Shown: positions 50,030 through 62,300, counted from the stretch's first letter. The stretch is 64,000 nt of DNA from Talpa occidentalis (GCF_014898055.3 NW_023604295.1:138972676-139036675); one strand, 5' to 3'. Notes: generated by a model not told the origin, from the letters alone. Numbers and translations are program-made.

Positions 50030-50560
50030 GTATGTTTCCTTACCTTACTCACCACTGCCCCCCTCTATTCCCCACCACGGGCCACTGAGCTTCCTCCCTG
50101 CCCCTTATCCGAACCCTACCCAACCACCCTGGTAGCCTCAATTCTGCAGTCCTATTTCTAGGGTTTGTTTTGATTTAGTTTTATCTGTTCCTTTGTTTTT
50201 TTTATATTCTACATATGAGTGAAATCATCCAGTATCTGTCTTTCTCCTTCTGGCTTACTTAACATAATCCCCTTCCAAGTTCATCCAGGCTGTCATAAAA
50301 GGCAAGAGTTCATCATTTTTTAATAACTGAGTAGTATTCCATTGTGTGTATAGGCCACAACTTCTCAATCCACTGAGTATCCTTGGGCATGTAGGTTGTT
50401 TCCCCAACTTGGCTGTTGTAAATAGTGCTCCCGCACCCTTGCATTCCTCTGCATTAAAATGAACACCCAGGGAAGCACGCCACCCTCTACTGGAGGACAT
50501 GGAGAAGCTGCCTCCCCAAATGGTGTAAGACAATGATCAATTTTTTTCTTATACAATGTG
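50030..50560 (-). mobile_element. L1 LINE, ORF2 C-terminus and 3' UTR
   Basis: On the plus strand the 3' UTR comes first, with a C-rich tract (ACTGCCCCCCTCTATTCCCC, the complement of the L1 G-rich tract). Then follow TATTCTACATATGAGTGAAA and AACATAATCCCCTTCCAAGT, then the ORF2 block with GAGTAGTATTCCATTGTGTG and GTTGTTTCCCCAACTTGGCT. It runs further 5' than the other minus-strand L1 ends. Frames are interrupted. Confidence 0.88.
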
Positions 50561-50636
50561 TTGTTACTTTATTTTCATATTCTCCCCTGTATAACAGCAC
50601 AGATTGCTAAACAGCAGCAATCTTTAACCTTCCTTT

Positions 50637-50942
50637 AAAGACAGGAAACCGGGCATCCATGGGTGGCCTAGGGGTTCAGTCTCAGTGCAATCAGCTCCGG
50701 GGCCTGAGTTCCATCCCCAGCTAGGTGGCTGATCCACATGGCACAGCAGACCTTTCCTGTCTCGCCCGCTGCTCTCCTCAGCAGTGTATTTCAGTAGATC
50801 CGCCTGTTCTGCTCCCCACTCTGTCTCTGGTGAATTCTCTCACACTCTGAACCTCTGGCCTACACCCCAGTTCTTCTATGCATAAAAAATAAAATAAATA
50901 AATAAATCTTTAAAAAATAAAAAAAAATAAAGACAGAAAACC
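50637..50942 (+). mobile_element. tRNA-derived SINE, copy 6, diverged head
   Basis: The flanking repeats are AAAGACAGGAAACC at 50637-50650 and AAAGACAGAAAACC at 50929-50942, with one mismatch. The head (GGTGGCCTAGGGGTTCAG, then GAGTTCCATCC) differs from the other copies, while the body keeps CACATGGCACAGCAGACCTT and the CAGCAGTGTA block. The tail contains AATAAATAAATAAATCTTT. It is probably an older insertion or a subfamily. Confidence 0.92.
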
Positions 50943-51024
50943 AAGATGGTCCGTGGTCAAGAGCATGCAAACACTCAGTTCTCGGAGCCATATATTCTAG
51001 CTTCCCTTTTACAGTCTCTGTAAT

Positions 51025-51200
51025 CGAGCAGTTCTCAATTTCTTGCATGCACATGATTGTTTTGGGAGTTTGTAGAAAACAAGCTCATCTCCAGTGACTG
51101 AGTCAGCCTGGGTAAAGCTCATGAATTTGCACTCTTGACATACCCACACATTCTGAGTCGGGTCTTCCACAGACCAAAGTTTTGTAGAAAGTTGATTTTC
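51025..51200. mobile_element. Possible MER5-like hAT remnant
   Basis: GCAGTTCTCAATTTCTTGCA with CACATGATTG resembles the end of MER5-type elements, and a GGGAGTTTGTAGAAAAC block follows. The rest does not align well. This is a weak call. Confidence 0.3.
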
Positions 51201-51224
51201 AGGAATTTTAGTTTTTAAATTTTC

Positions 51225-51330
51225 TTTCCTTCTGCATAACCCTGAACAACATAGTTAATCTCTTGAATCTCTGTCCCTTCATCTGTAAATGCTAAGCGTT
51301 GCCCACGCAAAATGTGACACTTCGTTACTT
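51225..51330 (+). mobile_element. MIR SINE remnant
   Basis: AACCCTGAACAACATAGTTA, then ATCTCTTGAATCTCTGTC, then CTTCATCTGTAAATGC parallel the MIR core in the forward sense. Confidence 0.5.
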
Positions 51331-51464
51331 CTCTAAATTTATGAACCCAAACAAGTAGCACTTGCATATTGGTATTTAGTTTATAATGCTTTTCTGAAAT
51401 GCATTCTTATTTTTAATCTCAACAAATTAAGCAAACTGTCAGATGTGTTCTCTTTTCACAGGAC

Positions 51465-51580
51465 ACGCTTAGGAAAATAAGTCTCAGAGACTTAGTCACA
51501 GCTGGTAAGGGCAAGACCTCGCTTAAACCTGGATCTTCTGACTTCAGATCCAATTCTCACTTTGCTACATACTCTGTCAC
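51465..51580 (-). mobile_element. MIR SINE
   Basis: GGAAAATAAGTCTCAGAGAC, then TTAGTCACAGCTGGTAAGGG, then ACCTGGATCTTCTGACTTCA follow the reverse complement of MIR through its conserved core. It is one of the best MIR matches in the window. Confidence 0.8.
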
Positions 51581-52439
51581 CAGAAGCTTTTCTCAAAATT
51601 CTTACCCCATATGTTTTTAACTAAGAAGTAAAAGCACGCTGCGTTCTCTCAGTGCCCCAGGAAGCTTTAGTAAAACTCAAGGGAAAACTGGAATGTTTTC
51701 TCTATTTTTCATAGGAAACTACCTAACTTCCACAGAATGTTCTGTAGACACTGTCAGGTTTATTGTTTGGGCATCTGGGGACTCACACTTAGTCCAAAGT
51801 CTAACTGTTACTCTAATTCTAATCAGTCTCTTCCCAAGACACAACTGAAATGTGGACTCCCAGGACAGGATAAATTTAAGAGGGTCCCTGGATGGAAACA
51901 TTTATTTTTAGTTTGATATCAAATCCCAGAGATTACATTTGGCCACTTATCACCATGATCCTTTTCCCCTGCTATGCAAATCACAAAACTGCACAGATTA
52001 TCCATGATTTATATGAAAATAAATTAAGCTTTGCGAGAGTTTTATAGATAAAGAATTGTTTATCAGCAATTCTGTTTTTTGTGTGTTGAGAAAACACTGC
52101 CCAGTCCTTTTAGCTTCTACAGCTCTTTCTTCTACCAAGAACATGTGTCAAGAGATGTGAGTATAAAAGAGAACTGTGGGTTTATTTTAAGGATTTTATT
52201 GTCCCAAGCTTTTTCTTGCACTACTGAAAAGAAAATAAGGAAGGACTTTAAAGAAAAAAAAGGGATATTCAGTGTTAATAAAAAATAAACAAACAAATCA
52301 ATTACAAAAAAAAAATCTTTTTTGGGTATTACTTTACTGTTTTATGGGAGAGCAGAACAAGGAAAGTTTAATTTTGAAGTTGTTAGTCAGTCCACCCAAG
52401 GAGAGAAAGAAATTATACCCAAGCGAAAACAACTTTTAC
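51581..52439. other. Unique non-coding DNA
   Basis: No repeat or exon recognised. Confidence 0.5.
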
Positions 52440-53150
52440 TACTAGATTTTGAAATAAAATTTTTGACTAAAAGAGAATTATAGGAAGCTGTCTAAAATAA
52501 AAAGAAAATGCCTTAAAAATGTCAAAATGCTAATAAGTAAGAAAAATAAGAGATGGAGGGCATTTTCAAAAATTTTGGGGGGTGGGGGGCGGGAGGGGAG
52601 GGATTGGGGTCAGAATGGGGGGATTGCAATTGTATGGGGAATATAAAAATAAAATTTATTAATTAAAAAAAAAAAAGAAGTACTACTTGAAAATTCATGA
52701 TAAAAGGCAAACATTTGCAAATTCAAGAAGCTCAACAAATGTCAAGCGGGATATATAATAGTGATGATAATTTTTTAATTTCTAGGCACATTATTGTCAA
52801 ACTTTTGACATCCAAAGATAAAGAGAGACTATGGAAAGCAATCAGAGCAAAGTAGCATATCATCTAAACAGGGGAACAGCAAGTTGAACAATTGATGATT
52901 TCTCATCAGAAACAGTGAAAGTCGGTAAACTGTGGACAAGTTCTCTAAATTGTTGAAAGAGAAAAGCTGTCAAACCAGAATCCAAAATCCAAGAAATAAA
53001 TCCCTCAATAACACACAAAATAAAAATATTTTAAAGTAAAAGAAAACTAAGAAAATGGATCTCCAATAACCCAGCACTGTAAAAGATGCTTTAGGCTTAG
53101 GAAAATTAGATCAAATGCAAAAAAAAAAAAAAAAAAAATTTAGTTCTCAA
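52440..53150 (+). mobile_element. Old L1 LINE, ORF1 C-terminal region, interrupted
   Basis: ORF1-type blocks occur in order: AATTCAAGAAGCTCAACAAA near 52718, TTGTCAAACTTTTGACATCC near 52793, and CAGATTTCTCATCAG-like sequence near 52898, then CCAGAATCCAAAATCCAAGA near 52975. The element is split at about 52573 by a much younger L1 3' end. A 20-base A-run lies at 53119-53138. Frames are lost. Confidence 0.78.
52573..52676 (+). mobile_element. Young L1 3' end nested in old L1
   Basis: The first 99 bases (52573-52671) are identical to 10371-10469, and an A-run then extends to 52676. The G-run tract is at 52577-52602. It inserted within the older L1. I found no exact target-site duplication. Its upstream edge is shorter than that of the 10.35 kb copy. 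Confidence 0.85.
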
Positions 53151-54829
53151 ATCAGTACAAAATTCAGAATAAAACAGTTGCCTACTTAGGAATTATTAAA
53201 TTGGCTCTCACCACTAGGTCCAATGAACAGATAAATCTATTTAAAAAAAAACAACAACAAGATATACTACACATACATCTGATCTAAATTGTAACACAGT
53301 TTTCATTTTGTCCAGGAAATTTCTAATAACAACAACAAAACAAAAATACTCTGACTATAAACCCTATTTTTATAAGTCTCAACCCACTAATGCCATTACT
53401 CTAATTTCAAACTACATAACGCCTAATACAAAAATTCAATTGTTTCAATTTAATTAATGTTAAATAGCTAAGTAATATTTTGTTTGAAGAGCTAAATCAC
53501 ATTTTCTCCCTAAAGGATTTGTTCCACACCAACTGTTAACATGAACAGTTCGTATGTGGGTGTCTTCTTTCTGCCATAAAACACTTCTACAAAATGCTGG
53601 CCTAGCCTTTTCCTTCAATTGCAGGATAAATGTCTGTGGTTGTTTTGTTTATTATTTTTCTTTTGCCCAAGCTTATTGATTTTCCATCATTCTTTACCCT
53701 CTTCCATTTTCTGGGAGCTGAATCCTGTTAACTTCATGAAATCAGGCTTCGTGGCTGCCCATTTTTGGTTGGCACACCAATTTCTCCACTTCTCCCTTTA
53801 GCCCTGGGATCATAAAACTTTCCATTGTTGCTTGTGTTAAAGACAGCCCCTCCTTTTCATGACAACAAGACAAGGTAGGAATTCTGCCAGAAATGTTACA
53901 TCTATCCCAACTCTTCATTCAGAAACTGAAAAATAATGACTTGTGACCCATGGAGACATGAATCTACCCCAAACTACACTTGACACCTGAGTTCGAAAGT
54001 CATCAGTCTCTTCCTCACCTCTAGCCAACAATAGACCAGAATGTTGCACTGAATCTCCAAGGGTAAAGGAAAATCCAGAGTCAGTCTTGAGAAACTCCTG
54101 GTAGATTGGGGTATTTACCATTTCCCGGTCCTAGTTATCCTGGCAGACGTCTACTGTCCCTTTAATGAAGGCATAGAAGACAATTTAGAGCAAATATTTG
54201 AGGTATGTTGTGGAATCCTTTTTCAAAATGATCCAGTATCTCTCTTAATCAATGAACTCTCGGTCCAGAAGTGGTTCAATTCTAGGAATTGGGTGGAAAA
54301 GTTGTTAATTACACTACGATGATCCTGGTATATTTCTGTATACCATGTTAGATTCTCTGCTGATGACTTATATCAAGAAATACTTACTAGACTGCCTAAT
54401 GGATATTATCCAATCCACCAAATCATAAGACCGAGCATAAACATCAACATTCCATTACCAATGGATGGGAAGTTCTCAAGCAGGTCCAGAAAATACACAA
54501 AAATTGCATGAGCAGATCTACTCTTGATGTTTTGTGGTTTTTTTCTCAATTCACATCTGTGATTTTATGGGAAACTTCTCATCCTAGTATGGTTGTCTGA
54601 AGAAGAAAGTAATGCAAGTAGAGTATTGTAGTTTTTGGTTTTTGAATTTTACCTATGGATGACTCTGCTGGGAGAGCTGTTGAGTAAAAGTGGATGTAAT
54701 GTGTAATAGTCTTAAAAAGTGTCCAGAATAGGTGACTATGAAATCAAATTTTCCCAGTAGGAATTACTTTGAGCATATATCTGGTTTTCTACATCGTGTT
54801 GTAGGAAAAATAATTTCAGGTATAGATTT
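53151..54829. other. Non-coding DNA, possibly more decayed retroviral sequence
   Basis: No firm feature. The 53.9-54.8 kb part may be upstream pol sequence of the ERVL remnant, but I cannot align it with confidence. The early part is A-rich and could be further old L1. Confidence 0.35.
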
Positions 54830-55600
54830 ACACTAAACAATAAATATTGGATAATGGTTTGACCAGCTAAAAAAGAGTAAGATTGGTGATGAGGATACCT
54901 TTTGAAGGAATATTGTGTTGTGTCTCTGGAATAGGCTCATATTGTACAGATATTTATGTGTTTGTTAGATGAACTCCCAATAAGGGGCATCCATTGCAGA
55001 AAATGCTCTCAATAGCCAATGAATAAGAGAAACTCATTTTCTAGATAATGGATAACATCTCTCTCTAGTCATACCAGTTTTTCTCAGTGAAGGCAACAAG
55101 TATGTTCAATGACATAAAATCCCCCTCTTCATGTCTAATATAGGTACAGCTACTGCTACCCCTGAGTGCTCCACCTGCCAGGAGCAGATGCAAAGCAGAC
55201 CTTTCAGTATGACACCATTCTTGAGAATCATTAAGAGAAGTTGGTACTATGCAGTAATTTGGTGGCAAAATGATTACTTTGGCTCCCTTCTACCATGGAG
55301 GTACAGCAATTTGTTCTTACTGAAACAGATACTATCACAGATGGGGAGATATGCTTTCCTTGTCTACACAGCATTTTGATCCCTCTGAAGAATTATCCAT
55401 CTGGTGCTCCACGCATTATTATCATGACTAAGAAATACACAGAATCTTTGCTTCCTGTCCTCACAATCTTGAATATGAATGGCTTAAAAATACTAATCTC
55501 AAAGGAGATTCCAATAGGGCTAAATCATAGTTCCATTAATGTAAAAGCAGAGATGTCTTTGTGGCCATTTTAAATTCTTCATTTTACTGAATAAATGGAC
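54830..55600 (+). pseudogene. Endogenous retrovirus (ERVL type) pol remnant: RNase H end and integrase
   Basis: An open frame at 55131-55379 translates to sequence with a Cys-X2-Cys pair (residues 13 and 16) followed by a block with WWQNDY near residues 44-49. That is the second half of the integrase zinc finger and the start of the catalytic core; Asp48 sits where the first catalytic acidic residue is expected. The reading then shifts: from about 55295 the matching sequence continues in another frame (FVLTETDT). The region expected for the second catalytic acidic residue is not conserved. Upstream, 54830-55050 resembles the RNase H C-terminus. No LTRs or target duplication were found. It is a long-dead copy. 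Confidence 0.72.
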
Positions 55601-56784
55601 AAAGGTTGATCCCTGCTAGTAACAGGGTTTTGGCTGCTGCTATATAATGCAGGCAGGAAGTTCTGTATCTGGAATCTGGGGTGATTTGGGTATACCTCTT
55701 AATAATCTCATGACCATTAATAAAAGTCAATGAAAAGCTGTGACAAAAGAAAATAGAGTCCACGAACTCAGGGACTGGTGGGGTTGGGAGGAAAATTTCT
55801 TTGAGCAACAAAGACTGATTAAAACTTAGCCTTGAGGCCAGGATCAAATCAAGGCTAAAGCTGTTTATTCCCATTATTAAAACCCTTTGAATGGATTAAG
55901 GTAGCAGCACAGTAAATCCTTTCAATTGGATAAAATAGCTCAGGGAAAAGAGATTAAAGGTGTGGATCTCCCTCTTCAGCCTGATTGGCCTAGGGCCTGT
56001 AATTAAGTTGAGAAAGAGAATGCATGGGGTAGGAAGCAAAGAAATATTGTAAATCTAAGAAACATGTCTAGAAAGAATTCTGGATGCAGGTACTGGCACA
56101 CTAAGTCACACATTTTCTAAAAATGTTAAGATTTGAAGAAAGTTTATTGCTAAAAAAAATCATGAGCATTAACAAAAACAAATACATATAGATGTCTGCT
56201 CATGAATTTAAATGATCCTTGGTCCTTAGCTTTCTGGGAGGCTGGGCAGATCATGAGAAAGCTGCTTAGCTTTCAGTGAGGACATGGTGGCACAGTCTCA
56301 TTCCCAACTTAGATTTGGCCAAGGAATAAGCAATCAGAAGGAATAGCCAAGAGCCATGGCAAAGAGTTGTAAAGGTGGATACTTCTAGAAATCAAAATTA
56401 CAGTCCAAACCAAAAATATTCTTCTCTCTACTAGCATAAGAGCCCTTCCTACATCATTTAGCATGATTTCAGAATTTCTGAAGACCAGTGGGTTTGATAT
56501 TGTTGACATTTATCACCTTTTCTGAGGGTGACAACGATCTGTTTCTACCCTGACATACTGGAATTGACAGCTGGAGTTTTGGTGGTGGATGACAGCTTGT
56601 CTGTTCAGTGCACAGATCTTCAGACAGGAAAGAGATATGTCCCGATGAAGAAACATCTGACATCATTAGGAGATCATGGACATTGAATTGGAGTCCTGAC
56701 TTGATGGCTTTGCTTTTAAATGTGATTAAAGAAACCCAGATGTAATATTCTCTAATGATAACTCTTAAATTAAGAAATACACAT
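55601..56784. other. Non-coding DNA, possibly remnant 3' retroviral sequence at its start
   Basis: The first 300 bases may be more of the ERV remnant. The rest has no recognised feature. A 111-codon minus-strand open frame at 56469-56804 starts in the CA repeat and is not a gene. Confidence 0.4.
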
Positions 56785-56804
56785 GCACACACACACACAC
56801 ACAC
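56785..56804 (+). repeat. (CA)n microsatellite
   Basis: About ten CA units. Confidence 0.9.
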
Positions 56805-57997
56805 ATCTCATTGGATTGTGTATAGTCCCCCAAATAATTGTTTAAATCAGACTGTATTATCACTTCTTTCAAAGGTTTGAGTTTTATTATATTTCAGAAA
56901 TGATTTATTTAGAAATATGCAACATGATTAATGTAAATGTGACCAGGATAAAAATGTTAAATCAAAATTGTTAAGAGTAACTGGCAACAAAATTATTAAG
57001 GGAGCTTGTTTGAGATAAGCAAATGTTGTGTTTTCTAGGATCCACAATGAAGAAAGAAAATGTGAGATATTGTGTGAATGGAAATAGCATTTTAGTTTCA
57101 CATGTGACTCTCCTTTCTAGAGAACCATTTGTAAGAGACAGATTGTTATTATCAAATGATTGTGATTTACCCCAAGCCTTTTAGCAGGATAGGATTCTAG
57201 TCAAATTTAGATTGGTGAATCTATAAACACCTCTCTGTGTTAATGGTTCTGTAGTATTTTCCAACAATCAAGATATATTTCAAAATAGTCATAGTTTTCA
57301 TAACATTATAATGTTGATATTATTTTCATTCAACTTAAGATTTTTGGGGAGGATGAACACAGGATAATCATCTACAAGCAGAACTACATCCTCCTCTGCT
57401 CACAGAGGTAAAATTGGAACAAATTTAAACGGAAACAAACTCAAGAAATAAGGATATTTCTGTTTTACTCTCATTATTTTCCATCAAACCCCACTCTTTC
57501 TGGCAGTTCGTATTTGTGATCCGCCTGGAGCTCAAATGCCAACTGCATTTGTGGTCTGATAATGGATTAAGGTATTAGCCCTCCCACAGTTACTTATGTT
57601 TTAATAATGAATTCAAAGGATCACACAACTAAAAGCCTAAAACCATCTCACAGGGAAGCAATCCTTTGCCCTTCCAGCGCCCCTGATGGGGGTCCACATG
57701 GGGTCATGCACTTGCCAGCCTTCCCGAGAACCCAAGGTGTGCTTCCCTGCAAGGATGCTTGTACTGTAAGCCTATCAGAAGGTTAAAATTCATAGGGTTA
57801 TAGGTCATAGCCCCCAAATGCAATTACATGACCGTGCCTGTCAGAAGAAAGGACAGTGAAGAGACATTTATGCCAACTAATACTTCAACTAATACCACTT
57901 GCAGTGTCAAGATTCAGATATATATATATATAGGGTTCTATACTTAATTAATATGCCTAATAGACTGGTTTCTCTGTAACTTATCACAGCCTGTGCT
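56805..57997. other. Unique non-coding DNA
   Basis: No recognised repeat or exon; a short (TA)n run lies at about 57918-57933. Confidence 0.5.
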
Positions 57998-58298
57998 AAG
58001 AACTGAGCCATCCGGGCCTCCCCAGTGGTGCGGCAGGTTGAGCGCAGTGCTATGAAGCTGTCCACAGCATCTGCAGCAGGGGTTCGATTCCCGGGCGGCC
58101 AGGGAGATACTCACTTGGCATGGCAGACCTCTTCTGTCTTGCTCACTGCTCCCCTCAGCAGTGTATTTCAGTCAATCTGCCTGTTCTGCTCCCCACTCTG
58201 TCTCTGGTGAATCCTCTCACCCTCCCGCGTCTCTGGCCTATACCCAGCTCTTGTATAAATAAAAAATAAATCTTAAAAAAAAAAGAACTGAGCCATCC
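57998..58298 (+). mobile_element. tRNA-derived SINE, copy 7, with target-site duplications
   Basis: AAGAACTGAGCCATCC flanks the element exactly at 57998-58013 and 58283-58298. The head has GTGGTGCGGCAGGTTGAG and a B box (GGTTCGATTCCC). The body has TTGGCATGGCAGACCTCTTC and CTGCTCCCCTCAGCAGTGTA. The tail has ATAAATAAAAAATAAATCTT plus an A-run. Complete. Confidence 0.95.
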
Positions 58299-58400
58299 AA
58301 CATGCTTTGGTTTGTAAGCTTGAATGGTCTTGCTCTGTTTAAGATATGCCTGTTAATGCCTTTCCTCTTCTTTTTTGCACAGATAAGGGTGACTTAACAG

Positions 58401-58402
<2 letters not shown>

Positions 58403-58443
<41 letters not shown>
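58403..58443 (+). repeat. (GT)n microsatellite
   Basis: About 20 uninterrupted GT units, 100 bases downstream of SINE copy 7. Confidence 0.95.
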
Positions 58444-58444
<1 letters not shown>

Positions 58445-58819
58445 TATCATGGAAGTCCTTTGGTTATGGATAATGAGTCAGAACATGGTTATGGATATTG
58501 TACGTGGTTATTTATTGTGGTTCTAGGACATTTGGAAACTGATCGTTAACATAATATGGCTGTGAATCTTTTTGGTTTTGCACGTCTGAGGATTTAAAAG
58601 GGAAAAGGCCATCAAAGCACTTTTCACTTTCATGCTTGACTACATAAAATAAATCCAAATTTTATGGCTCAAGTATGGGGGATAGTTAGTATTTTATGAA
58701 GATGCTTAGCCTCCAGAATTTTTACAAACAGGCAGAGATGTACAACCAAGAATCAACCCACTGCTGTATCTTACACGAGCCAGCATTTAATAAGATAATC
58801 ACATTCACTACTAGTTTTC

Positions 58820-58960
58820 CAGCACATTTGGTGTGCCAAGCACTGGACACCCATTATCTCATTTCATCCATTTAAAACAGGATATAAACAAGTTATTTAG
58901 ATCCCCATTTTATAGCTGAAAATATTGAGGCTCAGACAGGCTACTTTGCCTACTTTTAAT
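58820..58960 (-). mobile_element. MIR SINE remnant
   Basis: GGTGTGCCAAGCACTGGACA, then CATTATCTCATTTCATCCAT, then CCCCATTTTATAGCTGAAAA with ATTGAGGCTCAGACAGGCTA follow the reverse complement of MIR in order. Confidence 0.78.
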
Positions 58961-58984
58961 TTTGGCCTTTTCTTTTTAAAAGTT

Positions 58985-59330
58985 ATTATTTTTTTTTATT
59001 GCATTAACACTGTTTTACAATACTGTCGATATTTGGGAAGTATAGGATTCCCCTCCTCCTCCTAGGTTTGGCCACCATAGTGCACCCACCATCAAATCAC
59101 TCAGTCCATCGTGCTCCCTCCACAATTCCATCTCCCCTCCCCTGTTTTCCTCACCCTGTGGCTGTTTCAGTTCTATAGTCAGTTTTTAAGAGTGAGTTTT
59201 TAAGCTTGTCTTTCTCTGACCCTTAGTTTTATTTTCTAGTAGATATACACACAATAGGAATATTACCCAGTGATCAAAAAAGATGAACACATGCCATTTG
59301 GGGCACCATGGATGGAGCTAGAAGGTATAA
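58985..59330 (-). mobile_element. L1 LINE 3' end with 5' inversion (twin priming)
   Basis: The part from 58985 to about 59235 reads as minus-strand L1 3' UTR, with a T-run at 58988-58998 and a C-rich tract. From about 59240 the sequence switches to plus-strand L1 ORF2 sequence, with GGAATATTACCCAGTGATCA and GCACCATGGATGGAGCTAGA. Inverted and direct parts meet near adjacent ORF2 positions. This is the structure expected of twin-primed reverse transcription. Confidence 0.8.
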
Positions 59331-62300
59331 ATGCAGAATTTTCTAAACCCAAAGCCCACACATTTCCTTCAGGACTGCCCTGCTGGTCTGTTTATGGAAG
59401 CAACATGGAAGGAACAACCTGAATATTTTACTTTGGGCTTCTTTACGAGCTGTTTCCAGCTAGCTACCAGCTCTTTACTACACACTTGATTAAGCAGGAC
59501 AAGTTTTCCTTAAAATAGTTCTTTCAAGGAAGTTACATCCATTGCCCAGGTCTGCAAGAGACATTGATCTCTACAGATCTTTTCTGGTTATAACAATAAA
59601 ACAAAAAAACAGACCTGACATAAAAGTTGGAAAATGTTATTATCATAACGGTTATTTAAGAAAGTACACATGAGCTATTTTATTTTTATCACAGATAAAG
59701 CATAATCAAAATTTCATGGACATCCAAATGTTCCTTTGAGACTATTACACATTTAAAGTAAATGGTTTAGTGACTGAGTAAGGTGATCTTTGCAGGATTA
59801 GGACAGATGTTGATATATTTCACAACCTAACTGTAATTTCATGAGCTTATGCATAGATTAGACAAAATTCTTTGCTCCCTTTTGATTATATTGGAAGCTT
59901 ATTTGGATTTTTTTTTTTTTTGCTTTGAATTTCTTACAAGTAGAAAACAGGTTAAATAGAAATTTTACTTGAAAGGTACTACACATCAAATTACTTGTCA
60001 TTTTCCTACCTTTATAGACAGTAATTATTTTATGAGATTTTTAAAACATGCTTTGTCTTAGAAACTTTAGATACAAGTGTGTGCATATATTCTCTCAAAA
60101 CCAAGCTTTGGGTAATACAAAAATTCTAACGCAAGACATGAAAAGTACCTTGTTGATTGCGTCTTTAGTCAAAACCTGGTTTAATGGATATTGAACACCG
60201 ATATAATGCTTTCTGATAGTTTTTTTTTTTTTTAAACATTCACAAGTTTGTGTTTTCAGAAGACATTCAGTATGGGATCATACCTCACATTCTTAAATTC
60301 TGCAATTAGGCTAAACAAAATGGAATGAAATTTAAAAGGTTTATTATCTGGAAGAACCGCTGGTATTTCCTCTCATAAAAGCCCCTTGTTCTAACTTTTA
60401 TATTCTTGGGAAGAAGGTTTTCATGTTGATTTATCTACCCGTTGTTTAGGCAGCTTCCAGCCTTACATTCCAAACAAACACTGTTCCCTCTCCCCTTGAT
60501 CTGCTTTCTCATCTTCACATTGTCAACCTCCCACCTCTGTCACCGACGTCACAATGTCATCCATCACTCACTCTCTCTTAATGACCTCACATTTTCAAAG
60601 TGACCCTTTCGCTCAAACTAGTTTTGTTCTTTTTACAAGTTACTGTCCAACATTTTTAAACCCGTAAATATGAGAATAGCCATACTTTGTTTGGCATATG
60701 TGAAAGCACACCACTGATTTTTTCTCTAACTTTCAAATGTACAGAAAATACTATATAAATATTTTTGATTTGAAGGGGTGGAGGTCATAAATTTTTGAAA
60801 TACTGCTTTGAATTTTTTCTTTATTTGAAGTGTATAGTGATAGAATTTAAATCATTAGATCTCCATGGAGCTCATATATTAGATGTACTACTTCATAAAT
60901 ATAAATATTATGAAAATAGCTTTTACAATGTTTAGAACTTGCCAAAGACTAATAAAATCATAGTGACATTAAGACAAATATTATGAAAATAACAATTTCA
61001 CATCTATTGCACACACATCATACATACAAGTATTATTGCACGTCACACATGCATGTATAGCCTATATATTCCAAATATGCATATAATTGTATTAAAGAGG
61101 TTGATGTATTATGAATTTGATTACATGTAGCAATTACTTTGAGTTCTTCATAATAGAGGCTGAAAATATAGTTTTTTTAATAAATTTGAATGCAACTTGT
61201 ATAAAGAGAGTTATCTTGTATATTTCAGATGAGTTTTTACTATTGTCAATCAGAAATATATTTATAATGGAGGGCTCTGCTGTTATTAACTGCAAAAAAT
61301 ATGGAAGTTAGGGCTTTTATGTACCATAATATAATTTAATGACTCCATACTTATGTTGTATCTTGTTCTACAAAAGAATTGATAAAAATGATATGACTTT
61401 GTTATGAAGAATCAATTTGCATATTGGGATTTGCAGATCAATGGTTTTTATTTTATACCCTCCACATTAGTCCTGTCAGCATAGCCCATGATTCCAAACA
61501 TAACCCACTGTTCTCAATACAATTGTCTCTTAGGGATATTTGCTTGCATTAGGGTATATGTGATAGTGACCAAATGAATAAAATGTAACACTAGGTATTC
61601 TGGACATCAATATTTGATAAAGAACAAATCACTTGTATTTATTTTAAAATTAAATTCAAAAGGAACAAATGATGCTCATAAACAAAATCAATACTGCAAA
61701 AGTCTCTCCTTTAGGTGACAAAGGCCAAAATATTTTGCTTAACACAGACCAAATAATGATGTTATCTAACTTTCATCTAGTTTGTATGCTCATTATCAAT
61801 GAAATAAAATAAATAATGCTAAATGGCAAAATGCTAATGTATACAATAGCCAAGTCCAGTGATTATAAAACAGAAATCTTGGGAATTTTAATTAAGCCTT
61901 TATTTTGGTAATAAATAGCTACTGATTGCTTTTTAAAAAGACAGAGTTGTTCATTCATTAGGACAGATATGGAACATTGAATATGGGCTAAGATAAGAAG
62001 AAATTTATAGCACCTGTTTCTGCAAAGGAACTAGAACATCTCGGAATATACTACTTAATGCAATTTTATATGAATTATCATAAAGTTAAGTTCATTCTGA
62101 TCTTAAAGAGTATAGAACTTAAAGAGATTTTTCTCACTCAAATATGTTTAAAATGCATATGACTTTGCTGCAACACACAGAGTGTTGATGGGAGAGATAG
62201 TGTAGCATGTTTTTGCAGAAGGAGCACCTGCAAATGGGCAGAAAGGTCTCTGCAGGAATCTCCTTAACTTAGTACTAAAGCAGTCAACACTTTGCAGAGT

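Noticed and set aside
49675..50055. 126-codon open frame on the minus strand (longest in the window)
   Set aside because: No recognisable domain, no splice or start context, overlapping frames on the other strand, and its upstream end lies in an L1 fragment.
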